Below are positions 12,218 to 13,974 of a DNA stretch of 13,974 nucleotides, piece after piece. Under the pieces are notes generated by a model. That model had not been told where the DNA came from. It made no database searches and was given only the letters and a program-made list of their open reading frames with translations. Made by a program: the position numbers and the translations under genes. The stretch is from JACRBK01 sp964427955 (GTDB lineage Bacteria; Chloroflexota; Anaerolineae; Aggregatilineales; Aggregatilineaceae), in assembly GCA_964427955.1 (NCBI GenBank), contig CAYRWY010000116.1:1-13974 (forward strand), written 5' to 3'. Positions within the stretch are counted from its first letter, which is position 1; each line of letters begins with the position of its first letter.

Positions 12218-13972
12218 TCAACTCAAAGTGTTCAGAATTTGGGCCAGCAGCCACCGCCCGGCCAGGTTGAAGCGCAGCCCCGCCGGTTGGTCGCCCAGTC
12301 CACCCTGGAAACGCAGCGTCGTCGCGAACAGCCGCCCGGCGCCGAACTGCGCCTCGATCAGATAGTCCGCCGTCGTGAACTGGCCGTTGTCCAGGCGGCG
12401 CAGCAGCCAGCGCACGTCGTGCAGGCCGGGAAGCTGATTCGCCAGTCGGTCGGTGTCCAACGCCCAGGGCGTCGCCAGCCCGTAGAACTGCATATCGACG
12501 AATCCGGTGTGCGGGAACGCGTGCATGACCGGATGATCGGCGATGATCTTCGTCCCGCCGCGCCAGAAGGGGCCAGGGACCGCTGGCAGCGGGCGATCTC
12601 CGCCTTGCCACAAGACCGCCGATCCGCCGCCGCGCAGGAAGTCGAGCACGTCGGCGTTGAGGGCGGTGGTGATCAGTAGCCGGGTGTCCGATCCTGGGCG
12701 GTCCACCGCTGCCGCCGCCTCCCACAGATCAGCGCGCGGCTCGACCAGCACCCCCGCCGGGTCGAGGACGCCGATTCCGGCAGGCCAGGTGATGACGTCG
12801 GGGAAGACCCACAGCGGCCAGCGGTTGCGGATGACCTGTCCTCCGGTCTCCAGTACGGCCTCCAGGGACAGCATCAGGGCCTGCTCGCTGCGCGGAACGT
12901 CGAACACCAGCCGGGCAATGCTCCGGGGCGCGCCGCCGCTCAGGGGGCCGGTGCGCTGCATTCCTTCCGCGTAGACGTCGCCGTTGGCCAGGGTGATCCG
13001 CCAGCTAAGCTGCCCGGCAGGCAGCGGTGCCCCCGTGTGCGAGAGATTCACGTCCAGCACGGTTTGCTGTCCGGCTTTGAAGCAGGTCGGCTCGAAGGGC
13101 GACGGGCGGTCGCCATCCCGCGACCAGACGCGCGCGCGCCCCCGTCCCAGCACCAGGACGCTGTCGGCGTTGATCATCCGCACGTTTTCGGGCGGGTATT
13201 TGCTGCGCTGGAAGTCGTCGAACATCGCCGAAGTGGAGATCGGCGTATCGCGCAGGCCGGTGACGACGTAGCCGCCCATGCCGGAACGCGCCCGCACTTT
13301 TTCCAGGATGGCCTTGCGCACGACAAACGCTTCCTGGCGGGACAGGCGGGCCAGGGCGGGACCGTCCAGCCCGGTAACGGCGTGCTGCATTCGCTCGCGC
13401 TGCGCGCTGAAAGCGATCTTATTCAAGGGGTGGAGGGGATTCTGCTCGCTGAGCCACCACGGCACCTCGCCGCCGTGCGCCGCGATCAGTTCGTCCAGGG
13501 AGCGGTAGTCATCGGCGTCGCAAAATTCGCCGAAGATCAGCGGGCGCTGGGTGCGCCAGTCGCGGTGGAAGTGATCCACGAGTTGATCGAAAAACTGCAT
13601 GTCGCAGTAGAAGTGATAATCCTCGAAGTCGGCCAGGTCCGCGACACAGCCGTACGCCTCGCCGGAGCCGCTGTTGTCGCAAACCAGGACCTCGCTCACG
13701 CCCTTCCGGACGATGGCGTTCAGGTGTTCCAGCCAGTCGGGATTCACGTTGGCTTCCAGTTCGCAGCCGAGGCTGTAGATCACCACCGAGGGGTAGGTAT
13801 GCGCAGCGGCGACGATCTCCGCGTATTCGATCACAGCCTGCTGTTCCAGGCATGGCGTGATCTGCGGCAGCCAGAGCGGCAGCTCCAGCCACAGGAACAT
13901 CCCCTCTTCGTCGGCGATCTCGAAATAGCGCGGCGAGGGCACGTACAGGCACAGCTTCATCATGTTGAAGCC
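12218..13972 (-). CDS. GH2-like glycoside hydrolase, C-terminal part (5' end outside window)
   Basis: A clan GH-A glycosidase, at least 584 residues, whose frame is open to the right edge. The first visible residues, GFNMMKLCLYVPSPRYFEIADEEGMFLW (about 13972-13892), match the GH2 TIM-barrel segment, so the N-terminal sugar-binding and sandwich domains lie outside the window. Numbering from the Met codon at 13963, the acid/base glutamate is Glu68 in VIYSLGCELEA and the nucleophile is Glu146 in PLIFGEFCDADD. The barrel ends near GGYVVTGLRDTPISTS. A beta-sandwich-like stretch follows (about 290-385), then a C-terminal domain (about 420-581) with LLITTALNADVLDFLRGGGS and GAGRLFATTL, which resembles ThuA/glutamine-amidotransferase-like folds found at the end of some large glycosidases. 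The usual Asn before the acid/base Glu is Cys. Substrate (beta-galactoside, beta-glucuronide or other) cannot be assigned. Confidence 0.85.
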   Translation of the reverse strand, partial: GFNMMKLCLYVPSPRYFEIADEEGMFLWLELPLWLPQITPCLEQQAVIEYAEIVAAAHTYPSVVIYSLGCELEANVNPDWLEHLNAIVRKGVSEVLVCDNSGSGEAYGCVADLADFEDYHFYCDMQFFDQLVDHFHRDWRTQRPLIFGEFCDADDYRSLDELIAAHGGEVPWWLSEQNPLHPLNKIAFSAQRERMQHAVTGLDGPALARLSRQEAFVVRKAILEKVRARSGMGGYVVTGLRDTPISTSAMFDDFQRSKYPPENVRMINADSVLVLGRGRARVWSRDGDRPSPFEPTCFKAGQQTVLDVNLSHTGAPLPAGQLSWRITLANGDVYAEGMQRTGPLSGGAPRSIARLVFDVPRSEQALMLSLEAVLETGGQVIRNRWPLWVFPDVITWPAGIGVLDPAGVLVEPRADLWEAAAAVDRPGSDTRLLITTALNADVLDFLRGGGSAVLWQGGDRPLPAVPGPFWRGGTKIIADHPVMHAFPHTGFVDMQFYGLATPWALDTDRLANQLPGLHDVRWLLRRLDNGQFTTADYLIEAQFGAGRLFATTLRFQGGLGDQPAGLRFNLAGRWLLAQILNTLS

Positions 13973-13974
13973 CA

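Noticed and set aside
1..13974. tRNA, rRNA, CRISPR, insertion sequences, integrases or defence genes
   Set aside because: No such structures, repeats or protein signatures are visible; all substantial frames are explained by metabolic, transport and regulatory genes.

Overview
The window is GC-rich bacterial DNA with tightly packed operons and reads as a carbohydrate-utilisation locus. The combination of genes (family 1 solute-binding protein, two MalF/MalG-type permeases, DUF624/YesL-like membrane protein, GH88/GH105-type hydrolases, LacI regulator, Gfo/Idh/MocA oxidoreductase, GH2-like enzyme) would fit Chloroflexota (Anaerolineae-like) or another free-living heterotroph. That taxonomic placement is inference only; the window has no rRNA or other phylogenetic marker.

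Layout. (1) 1-2161, + strand: the 3' part of a phosphofructokinase with residues typical of the pyrophosphate-dependent type, translationally coupled (ATGA) to a HAD-superfamily hydrolase, ending at a strong intrinsic terminator (2172-2205). (2) 2221-4604, - strand: a LacI-family regulator followed 47 bp later by a Gfo/Idh/MocA oxidoreductase. (3) 4605-4882: a divergent control region with two near-identical palindromes, each overlapping a predicted transcription start. (4) 4883-10958, + strand: solute-binding protein, a T-tailed hairpin, two permeases (ATGA overlap), a DUF624 protein, and two GH88/GH105-like (alpha/alpha)6-barrel hydrolases. (5) 11011-13974, - strand, convergent: an uncharacterised six-hairpin (alpha/alpha)6 protein preceded by the 3' part of a GH2-like glycosidase that runs off the right edge.

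How it may work together. The importer would bring an oligosaccharide into the cell. The GH88/GH105-like enzymes, which have no signal peptide, would remove terminal unsaturated uronic acid residues (products of polysaccharide lyases) in the cytoplasm. The GH2-like enzyme and the third (alpha/alpha)6 protein could trim the rest, and the oxidoreductase could process a released sugar or acid. The nearest well-known parallel is the Bacillus subtilis yes/yte rhamnogalacturonan locus (YesOPQ importer, YesL, YesR/YteR). The importer operon has no ATPase gene, so a shared ATPase elsewhere is expected.

The most informative regulatory observation is that the regulator's recognition helix matches that of E. 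coli LacI at the residues that read DNA, and the two palindromes have the same TGTGA-N4-TCACA architecture as the symmetric lac operator. The locus therefore probably has an autoregulating repressor acting on both divergent operons. No RNA genes, CRISPR arrays, insertion sequences or phage genes were seen, and no gene-free stretch exceeds 300 bases.
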